This document shows positions 33,006 to 42,895 of a stretch of DNA of 64,000 nt, piece by piece. The position numbers were made by a program, and so were the translations under genes. How positions within the stretch are numbered: the stretch's first letter is position 1; each line of letters begins with the position of its first letter. The notes under the pieces are model-generated. The model searched no databases, was not told the origin of the DNA, and saw only the letters and a program-made list of their open reading frames with translations. Source of the DNA: Fibrobacter succinogenes (lineage in GTDB: Bacteria; Fibrobacterota; Fibrobacteria; Fibrobacterales; Fibrobacteraceae); NCBI GenBank assembly GCA_902791475.1, contig CADAWC010000014.1, forward strand, positions 16,494 through 80,493. The letters are read 5' to 3'.

Positions 33006-36000
33006 TTATTCATTCAAGTCGATGGTAAAGCCCTTGGTCTTTCCGTGACGCACACCCCAGATGAAGTCTTGCGTGCGGTCTGCCTTCGTAGACCTACCGA
33101 TTCTAATCTTGTATGTAAGTCTTGCAATGTAAACGCCCGTGCCAACGAGTCTGCCTTTCTTCGATCTCATATTCCAGGCGAGGAATATCTTGCCGTCCTT
33201 ATCATCGTCAAGGCAGTTGCCATTGTAGAGCGTATCGACGCATGTGAGCACGCCGGAGGTATTGTTCACGAATACGCCGAGGCTTGTAAAGTACTGTGTC
33301 TTGTATTCGAGAACCGTAAGCTTGGCGTATTCTCTCGTTATTTTTTCAATGACGGAGGTGTTGCCGTTTGCAATACCGGTGACGTCGTTTGCGGTGATAA
33401 TGCCATCCAAGTAGGCGGTGACGATTTCAGGTCCGAGATTGTACATCTTGTTGGCCTGATCGAGGCTTATCTGGTTGGTTTGCACTTCTGTGAGGATTGT
33501 TTCAAGGTTCTTGCCGTTATTTTCAATGTTCTTGGCATTGACGTTCTTGATGGCCGATTCAAGAGCAGAAACTTCGTCTTTCACGAGACTTGAGAGGCTT
33601 AGGTCGCCAAGATAATGCCCTTGGGCGCCGTAAGATTCTGCCACTTCCTTAGCCGTCATCGGCTTGTCTTCTTGTACGATCTTCGGAACGGTCGGATTCG
33701 GGTTCTTGATAATCGACTTGGAGGAGTCGGATTCGCCAATGGTTACGACCGGAGCGCTCGTGATGACCACATTCTGTTCACCGGAGATTCGGACGAACGG
33801 ATTGTTGTCAGGCGTGCTTCTGTGCAGAAGGTCTGTGTGGACGCCCGGGACGAGCTTGATGGAGTCGCCCATGACCGGGATGTTTGCCTTGTCGTTTGTC
33901 GTGCTTCTGAAGATGAGCTTCCATTTAGCCTTGTTTTCTTTGGCAACGAGATCCGGGACAATATCGGTTCTGACTGAACTTGTCTGCTTGAAGTAGTAGA
34001 TAAAGAATCTTGAAGCATCATCGTTTTCGCAATCGAGCCCTTCACTGAATGCCAGGGAGAGGACTGTCGAACCGTCATTGCTGTAAGCGATATCTGCTGA
34101 TGTGATGACGGGGCCGATGGAGTCCGTCACGTCGCTTGTGAGGCTGATGGTCGTCGGAACTCCGCCTTCAGAATACTTCCAGAACGGCGTAATCTTTCCG
34201 CTATAGACGTTGTCTGCACCACCGGTAAACGGCATGATTCCGAAACCGCCATCCGTGGTAATTGCCATGGAGCTGTCAAAGTCGTTCGTTGAGACTCCGC
34301 TGATGATTGTCGGGAACTGTTCGCCAAATTCCAAATGCACTGAATCCATATGGATGATGTTCTGGTCTAGCGTTCCGATCGGCTTGGATAGCTTGGCGTA
34401 GACGCTGTCGCCGCGACCGTCGCCATTCCTGTCGAAGATGCTTGCGTAAACCACTTGCGGTACAGGCGGTTCCCTGAACGAAATGTTACTCCAGACGGCT
34501 TGCTGTGTTCCATCCGTGCTGCTTACGACGAGTGTCACGTTTATAGCCGGTGCCGACGCCTTGATGTAGAAAGTTCCCTTTCCGTTCTTGAGCGTTATGG
34601 CGTTTATCTTGTTGCCGTTTTCGTCGCAGGGGTTTACCGCAACGTTGTTTGTGGCGATATAAACGATGTCGTCAAACGTTGCCCAATCTTCAAGGAACGA
34701 GACGTTGACTTCGTAACGCGTATTCACCCACTTGCCGAGCGTGTCGATGTTGCCGTCTACGTTGTTTCCGATGAGTGTCCATTTGCCTTGGGCATCAACG
34801 CGGGCGTAGTTGATTGTGGGCGAGCCGTAGTTATCGATGGTGAAAGTAATTTCTTCGTACTGGGTTTCGTCGCTCTGTAAGGAGAATCGCAATATGTAAG
34901 ATCCCGGCGGGAGTGTACGCATTTGCTGGATTGTCGTCGTATTGATGGTAAATCCTGTATAGCCTGGCTTGATAGTGATGCCGCCAAACCAGGTGCCTAC
35001 GCTATCGAGTGCAACGCCTTCGGCATAAGCTCCACTACCGATCAAGGTAAAGTTCGAAGGAGCTGCGACCGTGTCTGTCGTCGTGGCGCCGGAGAAGTCG
35101 CAAGAGAGGGCTTGCTTGCTCACGCGCTGGTAAATTTCGTAGTTGATTAGTCCTGTTTCAGAAAGGTCCTTAGCGAGAATGCTTGTTTCGGTCTTCAGGT
35201 CGATGGACGTTCTCATCATGAAGTTGGACTGGGTTGTATGGCGTTCGGCATAGAAGATGTGGAACGGATAGTTGACACCTTCTTGAAGTCCGAGCGTGTC
35301 GAGGTCCACTGCGCCAAAGACCTTCGTGTGCTGGCCACCGATATCCACAACGAGGCGGTTGTTGATGAACACCCACACGTCGTCGTCACCGTTGAATTCA
35401 AAGTACTGGCCCGGAATGTATTCGAACGTGGCCTGAATCTTCATGGTGAAACCGAAATTGTGTCTTTTGTTGCCTTTGCCAGAAAGGTTATCGAAGTAGG
35501 GGTTCTTGAGGGTCTTTTCGGCATCGAGGTATTCGAAATCATCGATCAAGAAGAGCCCGCCTTCAGTGCTATTGTCGTCTTTTTGGCCGAGCCAGAGGCC
35601 GTCATTCTGGAGTTGCAATTCGATAGAACGGCAGGTGGCGTTGGTGTACGGAACGCCGTTTTTAGTGGTGATGACTTCTGGCAAGAACCATTGAGCGAGA
35701 TGTGTTGTAATCTTGCAATTTTCTGGGAAGGGATCGGCTGGTACGGGTACGCCATTGGGACCAAGGTATTCTTGAACCATTCCTCTGGTATGTTGTGCGC
35801 ATCCGCTGGAACCGAAGTCCGCACTCACGCCGTTGGCGGGGTCGCCGTTTTTGCCTTCTCCATCTCCATCGCCCTTTGAGCCATGGAGCCAGTCAAACAT
35901 CATCACAGGGAGGGTCTTGGTGGGGCAATCGCCTAAAACGCCCGGGTACTTGGTGTAAACTGTTGTTGCGGTCCCGATTTCCTTGCCAGCCTTGACCCAG

Positions 36001-36740
36001 ATGGTATCGGCTTCGGCAGCGGCTGCATCAAGCGAAAGCAAAGTGCTTTGTTCGATAGGTTGTGTCTTGGAGGTATAATGATAGTCTGTGACGTATTCGG
36101 ATCCGAGAGTCTGCTTGAAATAGACTTGGAACGAACCTTCGGGCGGAGCAACTCTGGATTCGAACCATCCACAGTAATTCTTGATAGAGGACATCGTATC
36201 AGATTTGCCGCCTGCGATGTAGAGAATGGCGTTCGTGTTTGTCCAGGGGACAAAGAAGCGGATTACTTTATACTTCGTCTGTTGTGTCGGTCTGTCGGGT
36301 GTCTGCGTGCCGGGGCCATCGTTGCCCGGAGTGGTTGTTGATGTGTTGTCTATGCCGTTAGCCTGTGTAACGACTTTGTTTTTGCCAATAGTGATGGTGA
36401 AGTCGCTTTCGACAGGTTCTGCGCTAGCCAATGGCGAAATGCTGCCAATGGCAGTGCTCGCTCTGCAGGTGCCCCCCGTGTAAAAGGTCAGTTTCGGCTC
36501 TGTTTCGGCGGTCAATGTTGCCTTGACGCTGAAAGAACCGTTTCTATCGCGGGTGAGCTGAGTGCATCTGCTAGATGAACTGACTCCGTCCACCGTTTTT
36601 TCTAAAATGACATAAAGACGCGTTGCAGGCGTATTGGACCTTTCGTCTTTGACAAGAATGTTGTAATCGGCAGCCATCGAGAAAACTGCTGCCCATAAGA
36701 GTACGAAAACTAAACTGAAGACAATATTTTTACACCGCAT
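33006..36740 (-). CDS. large secreted fibro-slime-domain protein
   Basis: The 1244-residue protein has a signal peptide (MRCKNIVFSLVFVLLWAAVF), a short N-terminal beta domain, and a Thr/Pro-rich linker near 140-165. It then has a fibro-slime domain (TIGR02148) at roughly 165-520, with RFFVPWTNTNAILYIAGG, KTLPVMMFDW, YFEFNGDDDVWVFINNRL, DIGGQHTKV and NYPFHIFYAERHTTQSNFMM. The large C-terminal part has Ig-like beta repeats and a final domain with LVGTGVYIARLTYKI. Fibro-slime proteins are surface proteins linked to adhesion and cellulose growth in Fibrobacter. It lies 160 bases downstream of a paralog on the same strand. Confidence 0.88.
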   Translation of the reverse strand: MRCKNIVFSLVFVLLWAAVFSMAADYNILVKDERSNTPATRLYVILEKTVDGVSSSSRCTQLTRDRNGSFSVKATLTAETEPKLTFYTGGTCRASTAIGSISPLASAEPVESDFTITIGKNKVVTQANGIDNTSTTTPGNDGPGTQTPDRPTQQTKYKVIRFFVPWTNTNAILYIAGGKSDTMSSIKNYCGWFESRVAPPEGSFQVYFKQTLGSEYVTDYHYTSKTQPIEQSTLLSLDAAAAEADTIWVKAGKEIGTATTVYTKYPGVLGDCPTKTLPVMMFDWLHGSKGDGDGEGKNGDPANGVSADFGSSGCAQHTRGMVQEYLGPNGVPVPADPFPENCKITTHLAQWFLPEVITTKNGVPYTNATCRSIELQLQNDGLWLGQKDDNSTEGGLFLIDDFEYLDAEKTLKNPYFDNLSGKGNKRHNFGFTMKIQATFEYIPGQYFEFNGDDDVWVFINNRLVVDIGGQHTKVFGAVDLDTLGLQEGVNYPFHIFYAERHTTQSNFMMRTSIDLKTETSILAKDLSETGLINYEIYQRVSKQALSCDFSGATTTDTVAAPSNFTLIGSGAYAEGVALDSVGTWFGGITIKPGYTGFTINTTTIQQMRTLPPGSYILRFSLQSDETQYEEITFTIDNYGSPTINYARVDAQGKWTLIGNNVDGNIDTLGKWVNTRYEVNVSFLEDWATFDDIVYIATNNVAVNPCDENGNKINAITLKNGKGTFYIKASAPAINVTLVVSSTDGTQQAVWSNISFREPPVPQVVYASIFDRNGDGRGDSVYAKLSKPIGTLDQNIIHMDSVHLEFGEQFPTIISGVSTNDFDSSMAITTDGGFGIMPFTGGADNVYSGKITPFWKYSEGGVPTTISLTSDVTDSIGPVITSADIAYSNDGSTVLSLAFSEGLDCENDDASRFFIYYFKQTSSVRTDIVPDLVAKENKAKWKLIFRSTTNDKANIPVMGDSIKLVPGVHTDLLHRSTPDNNPFVRISGEQNVVITSAPVVTIGESDSSKSIIKNPNPTVPKIVQEDKPMTAKEVAESYGAQGHYLGDLSLSSLVKDEVSALESAIKNVNAKNIENNGKNLETILTEVQTNQISLDQANKMYNLGPEIVTAYLDGIITANDVTGIANGNTSVIEKITREYAKLTVLEYKTQYFTSLGVFVNNTSGVLTCVDTLYNGNCLDDDKDGKIFLAWNMRSKKGRLVGTGVYIARLTYKIRIGRSTKADRTQDFIWGVRHGKTKGFTIDLNE

Positions 36741-36844
36741 CCACGACTCCCGGAAGATATTACCCTAATAGAAAATACATTCAATATTGTGATATTTATC
36801 AATTTTTTTTTGCCTATTTGTAAAATAAATTGCGAAAACAGCAA

Positions 36845-36898
36845 CACCCGCTCGAGGAGCGGGTGACTAGGGAAAAAAGTTCCGATTTTGGGGGGGGG
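36845..36898. repeat. CACCCGCTC palindrome and nine-G tract
   Basis: CACCCGCTCGAGGAGCGGGT is a perfect palindrome-like hairpin at 36845-36864, and a run of nine G residues (36890-36898) ends two bases before the stop codon of the paralogous gene on the minus strand. Beyond these, the gap up to 36740 shows only the upstream region of the first fibro-slime gene. Confidence 0.6.
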
Positions 36899-36900
36899 TG

Positions 36901-39900
36901 TTATCTAAATTCGATATCGAAAACGGTGATTTGGCCGTGGCGGATGCCCCAGAGGAAGTCCTGCGTGCGCTTGGTGATCCTCTTGCCGTTCACGATGAGT
37001 CGGATTTCGAGGCGGGCGATGTAAACGCCTGTGCCTACGAGGCGCTCTTTCTTGTCGCGGGAGTTCCAGGCGAGGAACAGGTGCCCTTCGTTACCGAGGC
37101 AGTTTTCGGCGCCATCCGTCTTGAAGATGTCGTCATTGCAAGCGATTTTGCCTTCGTCCCTGTTCACGAAATGTCCGAGGCTAGTATAATAAATCGTCTT
37201 GTAGCTGAGTTCTGTCTTGTCGGCCATGGATTCGGCGATGGTCTTGACGTCTTCATCGGTTCCGTGCATGTAGTTGTGCAGGTTATCCTTGTTTAAAAGA
37301 CCATTGTTATGGGCGTTGATGATGACATCGCTGATGCCGAATCTGCTCTTGGCTTCCTTATACGAAATTTCGCCTTTATCCAGCATAGAAATGATCGTTT
37401 CAAGCGAAACGGAGGTGGATGGGCTTCCGTTCTGGGTGGCGACCTTGTCTTCGAACATGGTGGCGGTCTTTACGACTTTCACGATTTCGCTGATTTCGTT
37501 TTCGACGAGTTCAGACATGTTCATATCGCCGAGATAGTGACCCTGCGTGCCGTAGATTTCGCCAACCTGGTTTGCGGTGAGCGGCTTGTCGCTCTTTACG
37601 ATGATGGGGACAGTCGGCTTTTTGCTATTGACGATTTCGCGAGTCTTGTCAAAGTTTGGCGAGTTCTTGTCCATGGTGACGACGGCGGGGCTTGTCACGG
37701 TGATTCTCTGTTCGCCAGTGATGCGGACCCAGGGATTCAAGTCATGGGCCGGGATGCCGATCAGGTCTGTGGCGAGCCCACCTTCTGAAGGCGGCCTGAT
37801 GCGAATCGAGTCACCGACGATGGGGAGGATGTCCGTCAAGGCTTTCTTGGCAAAAATGAGCTTCCAGCGGTTTGCGGGGACCGTTGCCACGTATTCGGCG
37901 TCATTGACTATGGTGGAGAAAGAACCGCTACCATAGCTGCGGTAACCAAACAAGCTCGAGCTTGCGTTTTCGGCGCTAAGGCCTTCGCTGAACGTGAGTG
38001 TGAGCTGCGTCTTGCCGTCGTTAGTGTAGGCAATTTCTGCGGCGAGGATGATGGGGCCGATTCCGTCACCGAGGAGACCGTCCACGGCGAAATTCGATAC
38101 GGTGTGATCTTCGGGATTCGTGTAAGTGTATTGCGCGGTAATCTTTCCGGAGTAAGGCGCTGTGGCACCACCTGTAGAAATGGCGGTGCTGAATCCGTCG
38201 CCAGCGGCAGCGAATGAAAGTTCACGGGCGCCTTCTGCATAATTTACAGGGGCGAGTTCATAGTGCGTAAGCCCGAATGTAAATGAAATGGAATTGAGGA
38301 CACTATTGCCACCGAGCGGCTTGTTGAAGCTCACCCAGACGCTATCGCCGCGACCGTCACCGTTCCTGTCGAAAATAAATGCGGTTTCGATTTGCGGGAC
38401 AGGCGGTTCGGCAATATTGATATTTGTCCAGTTGATGCTCTTGTTCTTAGCGGCTGCGGTAGAAACGGTAAGTGTGCCGTTTACGATTGCGCCTGTCGCC
38501 TTGACAAAGAATGTGTTTTTGCCATCGATAAGCGTGAACTCGTTGTTCGGGAGCGGGGTACCCAAAGAGTCGCACGGAATGAGCTTAGGATCGGATGTTG
38601 TAACTATGGCAGATATTCCGGTGTAGCTCGATGCCCATTCTTCGACGTAAGAAACATTGATGGGGTAAATGCGGCCTGCCCAGAGCTTTTCTGCCTTATT
38701 CAAGTTGATGGGGAGCGTGTCGCTGCTGATATCGCGGCTAATTTCGTTTCCAAACGGCTTCCAGTACTTGTCGAGGCAGAGCGTGTCTTTTTCGATGACA
38801 TCGGCAATGAAGCAGTAGCTGGAGTCGATGATATTTGCAAAGGCAATATTCGGAAGTTCCGTCGGCGGGATGGTGAAGTAAACATCCTTGTATTCCTTCG
38901 GATTGTTCTTGAGGAAAACGCGAACGTAGTAGGTTCCCGGCGGGAGTGCCTGTGTCAGGGAAATGCGCTTCGTGTTAATGGTGAGTAATGTAAAGTTGTT
39001 AGAAATCGTGATGCCGCCGTAGTAAGCCGTGTCGAGCTTGCTCAAGGCGATACCTGTCATCGGCAGGCTCTTTCCAAACAACGTAAAGTTCGAGGGGCCG
39101 CGTTCCGTGCGCTTTGTTTCCGAGTTTGCGGAGAAGTCGCAGGCGAGCGTCTTTTCGCGGATGTTCTGCCACACTTCTTTCTTGATGAGCGTCGAATCCG
39201 TCGAATGGTCGGCGAGGAACATGCTGGATTCCACCTTCAAATCGATAGACGTTCTCATCATGAAGTTCGATTGCGTGCGCTTGCGTTCGGCATAGAAAAT
39301 GTGAAACGGATAAGTTTCGCCCGGAGTAAGTCCGAGGTCGTCGAGATTGACGGACTTCTTGACTTTCTTGTGTTGGCCACCGATATCTACGACGAGCTTG
39401 TTGTTGATGAATACCCACACATCGTCATCGCCGTTAAATTCGAAGTACTGTCCCTTGACGTAGACGAATTCGGCTTGAATCTTCATGGCGAAGCCGTAGT
39501 TGTGATGACCGGGGATGTCGTTTCCGCCGGCGATGGAGTCGTAGTGCGGGTTTTCGATGGTGTGTGCGCTATCGAGCCACTGGAAGTCATCAAGCAAGAA
39601 TAGACCGTGTTCGGGGCTTTCGTCATCCTTTTGTCCGAGCCAGAAGCCGTCATCGGTGAGCGTAAGTTCGAGGTCTCGGCAGGTGACGTTCGTGTAGGTA
39701 TTTACTCCGTCGCTGTAAATGACTTCGGGGAGGAACCAGCTATTGAGGTGTGAGGAGTTCTTGCAGCCACTGGGGAAGTTCTTGGCCATCACGGGGACGC
39801 CGTTTGCGCCGAGTTGCTTTTCGACCATTCCTGTCATCGGGGAGCCTTCGCAACCGCCCTGGCCAAAGTCTTCGTTCGTTCCTGTGCCATACATGGGGAC

Positions 39901-40797
39901 GCCACGGATGTCAAAACCTGTGCGGCCTGCACCGGCCTTGGGGTCGTAGAGCCCGTACTTGGTACCGTCGGAGTTCACGGAGCCGTCATACCAGTCGAAC
40001 ATCATCACAGGGAGAATCTTCGGGAGGCATTCGCCGAGAACGCCCGGATAGCTTGTATGCACTTCGGGGGCGCCGTACTGGTAAGCGAGAATCCAAACGG
40101 TGTCGCTTATGGCAAGGGCTGAATCCAAGTTGATCGGTGTGACGGTAGATTCGTCTTCGGTGGTGCCGTCGGCGCCGATAAACGTTGTACCAATCGTCTG
40201 CTTAAAGTAAACGTTAGCGGTGGAGGGCTTTGAAAGCTTTGCCTCGAACCAGCCGCAGTATGTGGGGAGTGTGGTCATGTAACTTTCAGCGCCGTTCATG
40301 AAAATGATGGCGTTGGTGTTGGTCCATGGCGTTAAGAGGCGTATATGCTTCTTAGGTTTGACCGCGACCACTGGTTTAGTGTCGGAAATCGTCAGCGTCT
40401 TGTCTTCGTTGATGACAATCCAGACTTCCTGCTTTACGATGTTTGTCGCATCTGTGACGTTTTCCTTGTACCCCGGGAAAAGTTCGCCCAATAGCGGTTT
40501 GTTGTCAGGACTTAAGTCTATGCGGCATGTGTTGCCGCTACAGCCCAGTCCGAACTGAAGTCTGCGAGTATCTTTCTTGCCGTTAGCAAGACGCTCGTTG
40601 GTGAATTCGATGGTAAAAGTACCATCTTCTTTTTTTTCAACGGCCTTGTACACGAAATTGCTTTCGTTATCGGCATAGTACAAGACGTTGCCTTCTTCGT
40701 AAATGATGTGTGCAACAGCAACCGTCTGCGCAAGCGCGTAGGCACTGAAAATCGCCAAACACACCAAAACCCTGTAAAAAAGTCCACTGATCCTCAT
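36901..40797 (-). CDS. large secreted fibro-slime-domain protein, paralog
   Basis: This 1298-residue protein shares its whole plan with its downstream neighbour. It has a signal peptide (MRISGLFYRVLVCLAIFSAYALA), a short beta domain, and a fibro-slime domain with LLTPWTNTNAIIFMNGAE, KILPVMMFDW, YFEFNGDDDVWVFINNKL, DIGGQHKKV and PFHIFYAERKRTQSNFMM. Ig-like repeats follow (both have PPVPQ and FDRNGDGRGDSV), and both end with LVGTGVYIARL and DFLWGIRHGQ or DFIWGVRHGK. AGGAG and the sequence AGTCACGGATG precede it, and the other copy has a very similar upstream region, so the duplication included the promoter-proximal part. Surface adhesion is inferred from the family. Confidence 0.88.
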   Translation of the reverse strand: MRISGLFYRVLVCLAIFSAYALAQTVAVAHIIYEEGNVLYYADNESNFVYKAVEKKEDGTFTIEFTNERLANGKKDTRRLQFGLGCSGNTCRIDLSPDNKPLLGELFPGYKENVTDATNIVKQEVWIVINEDKTLTISDTKPVVAVKPKKHIRLLTPWTNTNAIIFMNGAESYMTTLPTYCGWFEAKLSKPSTANVYFKQTIGTTFIGADGTTEDESTVTPINLDSALAISDTVWILAYQYGAPEVHTSYPGVLGECLPKILPVMMFDWYDGSVNSDGTKYGLYDPKAGAGRTGFDIRGVPMYGTGTNEDFGQGGCEGSPMTGMVEKQLGANGVPVMAKNFPSGCKNSSHLNSWFLPEVIYSDGVNTYTNVTCRDLELTLTDDGFWLGQKDDESPEHGLFLLDDFQWLDSAHTIENPHYDSIAGGNDIPGHHNYGFAMKIQAEFVYVKGQYFEFNGDDDVWVFINNKLVVDIGGQHKKVKKSVNLDDLGLTPGETYPFHIFYAERKRTQSNFMMRTSIDLKVESSMFLADHSTDSTLIKKEVWQNIREKTLACDFSANSETKRTERGPSNFTLFGKSLPMTGIALSKLDTAYYGGITISNNFTLLTINTKRISLTQALPPGTYYVRVFLKNNPKEYKDVYFTIPPTELPNIAFANIIDSSYCFIADVIEKDTLCLDKYWKPFGNEISRDISSDTLPINLNKAEKLWAGRIYPINVSYVEEWASSYTGISAIVTTSDPKLIPCDSLGTPLPNNEFTLIDGKNTFFVKATGAIVNGTLTVSTAAAKNKSINWTNINIAEPPVPQIETAFIFDRNGDGRGDSVWVSFNKPLGGNSVLNSISFTFGLTHYELAPVNYAEGARELSFAAAGDGFSTAISTGGATAPYSGKITAQYTYTNPEDHTVSNFAVDGLLGDGIGPIILAAEIAYTNDGKTQLTLTFSEGLSAENASSSLFGYRSYGSGSFSTIVNDAEYVATVPANRWKLIFAKKALTDILPIVGDSIRIRPPSEGGLATDLIGIPAHDLNPWVRITGEQRITVTSPAVVTMDKNSPNFDKTREIVNSKKPTVPIIVKSDKPLTANQVGEIYGTQGHYLGDMNMSELVENEISEIVKVVKTATMFEDKVATQNGSPSTSVSLETIISMLDKGEISYKEAKSRFGISDVIINAHNNGLLNKDNLHNYMHGTDEDVKTIAESMADKTELSYKTIYYTSLGHFVNRDEGKIACNDDIFKTDGAENCLGNEGHLFLAWNSRDKKERLVGTGVYIARLEIRLIVNGKRITKRTQDFLWGIRHGQITVFDIEFR

Positions 40798-40969
40798 CCG
40801 TGACTCCTAAGTATTTATTCCCCTATCCCACAGTGTTTTCCCATACACTTTCAACGTCAAAGATAAAAATTAACTTTGTTTGTCAATAGAGCTTATGAAA
40901 ATATTACATCGGAAAATGCGCTAATTTGTGAAAGATTTTGACGTTGTAAACTAAAATAAACGTATTGGC

Positions 40970-41033
40970 TGTTAGTCATTAGTTGTTGGTCAATAGTTAT
41001 TAGAAAAAGCCCCTGCCCGCAGGGCAAAAAAAT
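40970..41033. repeat. TTAGTCATTAGTT run and GC hairpin before pta
   Basis: GGCTGTTAGTCATTAGTTG and TCAATAGTTATTAG form a low-complexity run like that at 30766. It is followed by GCCCCTGC/GCAGGGC (41009-41026), a hairpin with A-runs on both sides that would terminate leftward transcription. The rest of the 275-base gap (40798-40969) contains the upstream region of the fibro-slime gene and nothing else recognised. Confidence 0.5.
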
Positions 41034-41072
41034 CCTACCTTTACACTCGTAAATTCAAAATTGGAGATTAAA

Positions 41073-42476
41073 ATGAATCGTGTTTACCTAGTTGCCACGG
41101 CTGCCTCCAACATGGAAGCCAAAGTCCAGGAACTTGTCGACGCTGTTACCAAGGCTGGTCTCATCGCTACAGTCTACAAGCCGCTCGAAGTTTTCAATGC
41201 TGCCGATAGCGTTGCTGAAATCAAGGCCGGCAAGTCTGCTGTGCTCATGGAAAAGATTTGCGCTGATTTCCTCAAGCAGGATTTTGACGATGTCGATGCT
41301 GTTGTTGTCGAAGGTGCAACCGGCATGAACGATGTCATTGCTCACAAGTTTAACGACGACCTCGCCTCTGCCCTCGATGCAAAGATTTTTGCCGATGGCG
41401 AAGATGCCGAACTCTTCTGCCCGAAGCGCTTGCTCCGTTGCGAAAAGTGCGTTGCTGGCGACCTCGCAGAACCGGCCGCTGAACGCCGCGTAAGCCAGGC
41501 CATGTTCCGCGCAAGCCTCCTTTCCAAGGCTTCCAAGTGCGTGAAGCGCATCGTGCTCCCGGAAGGTTCTGAACCGCGTACCGTGCAGGCTGCATGCCTC
41601 GCTGTCGAACGCAACATCGCCGTGCCGGTCCTCATCGGCAAGAAGGCCGATATCGAAGCTACCGCAAAGTCTGTTGGCGTGAAGCTCCCGGCAAACATCG
41701 AAATTATCGAACCGAGCGCAGAACTTGCTGAAAAGTATGTGCCGACTCTCGTGGAACTTCGCAAGGCTAAGGGCATGACTCCGGAATCTGCCCGTGCCGC
41801 TCTTAAAGACAACGTAATGCTTGCTACGATGATGCTCAAGTTCGGTGAAGTCGATGGCCTCGTTTCTGGCGCTATCCACTCTACCGCCGATACGCTCCGT
41901 CCGGCTCTCCAGATTATCCGTACCGCTCCGGGCGTGAAGTCCGTGAGCTCCGTGTTCTTCATGTGCATGAAGGACAAGACCTATATTTACGGGGACTGCG
42001 CCATCAACCTGAACCCGCTCGCCGAAGAACTTGCCGATATCGCTCTCCAGTGCGATGACACTGCAAAGGCTTTCGGTCTCCCGAGTCGCGTTGCCATGCT
42101 TTCTTACAGCACCATCAATTCGGGCAAGGGTCCGGATGCAGACCTCGTTGTGGCCGCTACTGCCGCTGCAAAGGCTGCCCGCCCGGAAATGCTCATCGAT
42201 GGCCCGCTCCAGTACGATGCTGCAACAGTTCCGAGTGTTGGTGCCCTCAAGGCCCCGAACAGCCCGGTCGCTGGCAAGGCTACCGTGTTCGTGTTCCCGG
42301 ACCTCTCTGCCGGTAACATCGGTTACAAGGCTGTGCAGCGTTCTGCCCACGGCACGATCGCTATCGGCCCGATGCTCCAGGGCTTGGCCAAGCCGGTGAA
42401 CGACCTTTCCCGCGGCGCCCTCGTTGAAGACATCGTTTACACGATCGCCCTCACGGCTGTTCAGGCTCAAGCTTAA
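41073..42476 (+). CDS. pta: phosphate acetyltransferase
   Basis: Pta converts acetyl-CoA and phosphate to acetyl phosphate, the first step of acetate formation. The last 330 or so residues of this 467-residue protein are a complete PTA_PTB catalytic domain: [67 protein letters not shown] and [16 protein letters not shown]. The N-terminal 140 residues are a shortened P-loop-like (BioD-type) domain without the DRTGG module of enterobacterial Pta. GGAG is six bases before the ATG. No ackA follows, so acetate kinase must be elsewhere. Acetate is a major end product in Fibrobacter. Confidence 0.94.
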   Translation: MNRVYLVATAASNMEAKVQELVDAVTKAGLIATVYKPLEVFNAADSVAEIKAGKSAVLMEKICADFLKQDFDDVDAVVVEGATGMNDVIAHKFNDDLASALDAKIFADGEDAELFCPKRLLRCEKCVAGDLAEPAAERRVSQAMFRASLLSKASKCVKRIVLPEGSEPRTVQAACLAVERNIAVPVLIGKKADIEATAKSVGVKLPANIEIIEPSAELAEKYVPTLVELRKAKGMTPESARAALKDNVMLATMMLKFGEVDGLVSGAIHSTADTLRPALQIIRTAPGVKSVSSVFFMCMKDKTYIYGDCAINLNPLAEELADIALQCDDTAKAFGLPSRVAMLSYSTINSGKGPDADLVVAATAAAKAARPEMLIDGPLQYDAATVPSVGALKAPNSPVAGKATVFVFPDLSAGNIGYKAVQRSAHGTIAIGPMLQGLAKPVNDLSRGALVEDIVYTIALTAVQAQA

Positions 42477-42644
42477 AAGACCGCTTGCTCTCGCAAAAGC
42501 GTGCAAAACGAGTGTCGCAAAATTATGCTTGCATAATTTTATGACCGAGTGCAGCCGCGGACGCCAAAGGCGTCAATCGCGCCTCGTTAATACGAGGCGC
42601 TTGTTGCTCACAGGAAAGCAAGGATTGCGCGAAACTTTCGCGCT

Positions 42645-42674
42645 TGTCATGCCCGCTTTAAGCGGGCATCTCCA
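42645..42674. repeat. REP-like GTCAT palindrome
   Basis: TGTCATGCCCGCTTTAAGCG followed by GGCATCTCCA, stem TGCCCGCTT/AAGCGGGCA. Upstream, between the pta stop and here, are further small palindromes (AAAATTATGC/GCATAATTTT at 42519-42542 and GCGCCTCG/CGAGGCGC at 42570-42600) but no reading frame. Confidence 0.7.
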
Positions 42675-42689
42675 TCTTGAAAAAGCGAA

Positions 42690-42718
42690 AAAAACGGACT
42701 TTCAAAGTCCGTTTTTTT
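42690..42718 (+). terminator. rho-independent terminator downstream of pta
   Basis: ACGGACTTT and AAAGTCCGT pair with almost no loop, preceded by an A-run and followed by seven T residues. It is about 210 bases past the pta stop, after several palindromes. Confidence 0.85.
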
Positions 42719-42725
42719 GTTTGTG

Positions 42726-42753
42726 TGTCATTCCCGCGAAAGCGGGAATCTCC
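42726..42753. repeat. REP-like GTCAT palindrome next to direct repeat A
   Basis: GTCATTCCCGCGAAAGCGGG followed by AATCTCC. It stands only nine bases before the left copy of the 134-bp direct repeat, so it may mark the breakpoint of the rearrangement described there. Confidence 0.75.
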
Positions 42754-42761
42754 TTTATAAA

Positions 42762-42895
42762 AAATTATTTCTTCTTGTTCTTCGCTCTCAGCGCTTCGAT
42801 GGCTTTTCGGATGTTCTCGCCATCTTCAAGGTGCTTTGGCGAAAGCTTGTCCCTGTGCTTGTAATCGATTTTCTTCCAGAGTTCTTTTAAGTGCC
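42762..42895 (-). pseudogene. direct repeat A: duplicated 3' end of the helical-repeat protein gene
   Basis: This 134-base segment matches 45105-45238 at all but three positions, in the same orientation. On the minus strand it encodes the final 43 or so residues of the 279-residue protein at 45108-45947 (HLKELWKKIDYKHRDKLSPK through EALRAKNKKK) including the stop. Upstream of it the coding sequence of that protein is absent, and unrelated DNA takes over at a shared GGCGCG-TTGTC microhomology. It is therefore a broken partial copy, not a gene. Confidence 0.85.

Noticed and set aside
36160..36180. GGATTCGAACC, resembling a tRNA T-loop complement
   Set aside because: It lies inside the coding sequence of the first fibro-slime protein (WFESRV) and no cloverleaf can be built around it.
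41088..42506. A 472-codon open frame antisense to pta
   Set aside because: The plus strand encodes an unambiguous phosphate acetyltransferase. The antisense product has no domain.
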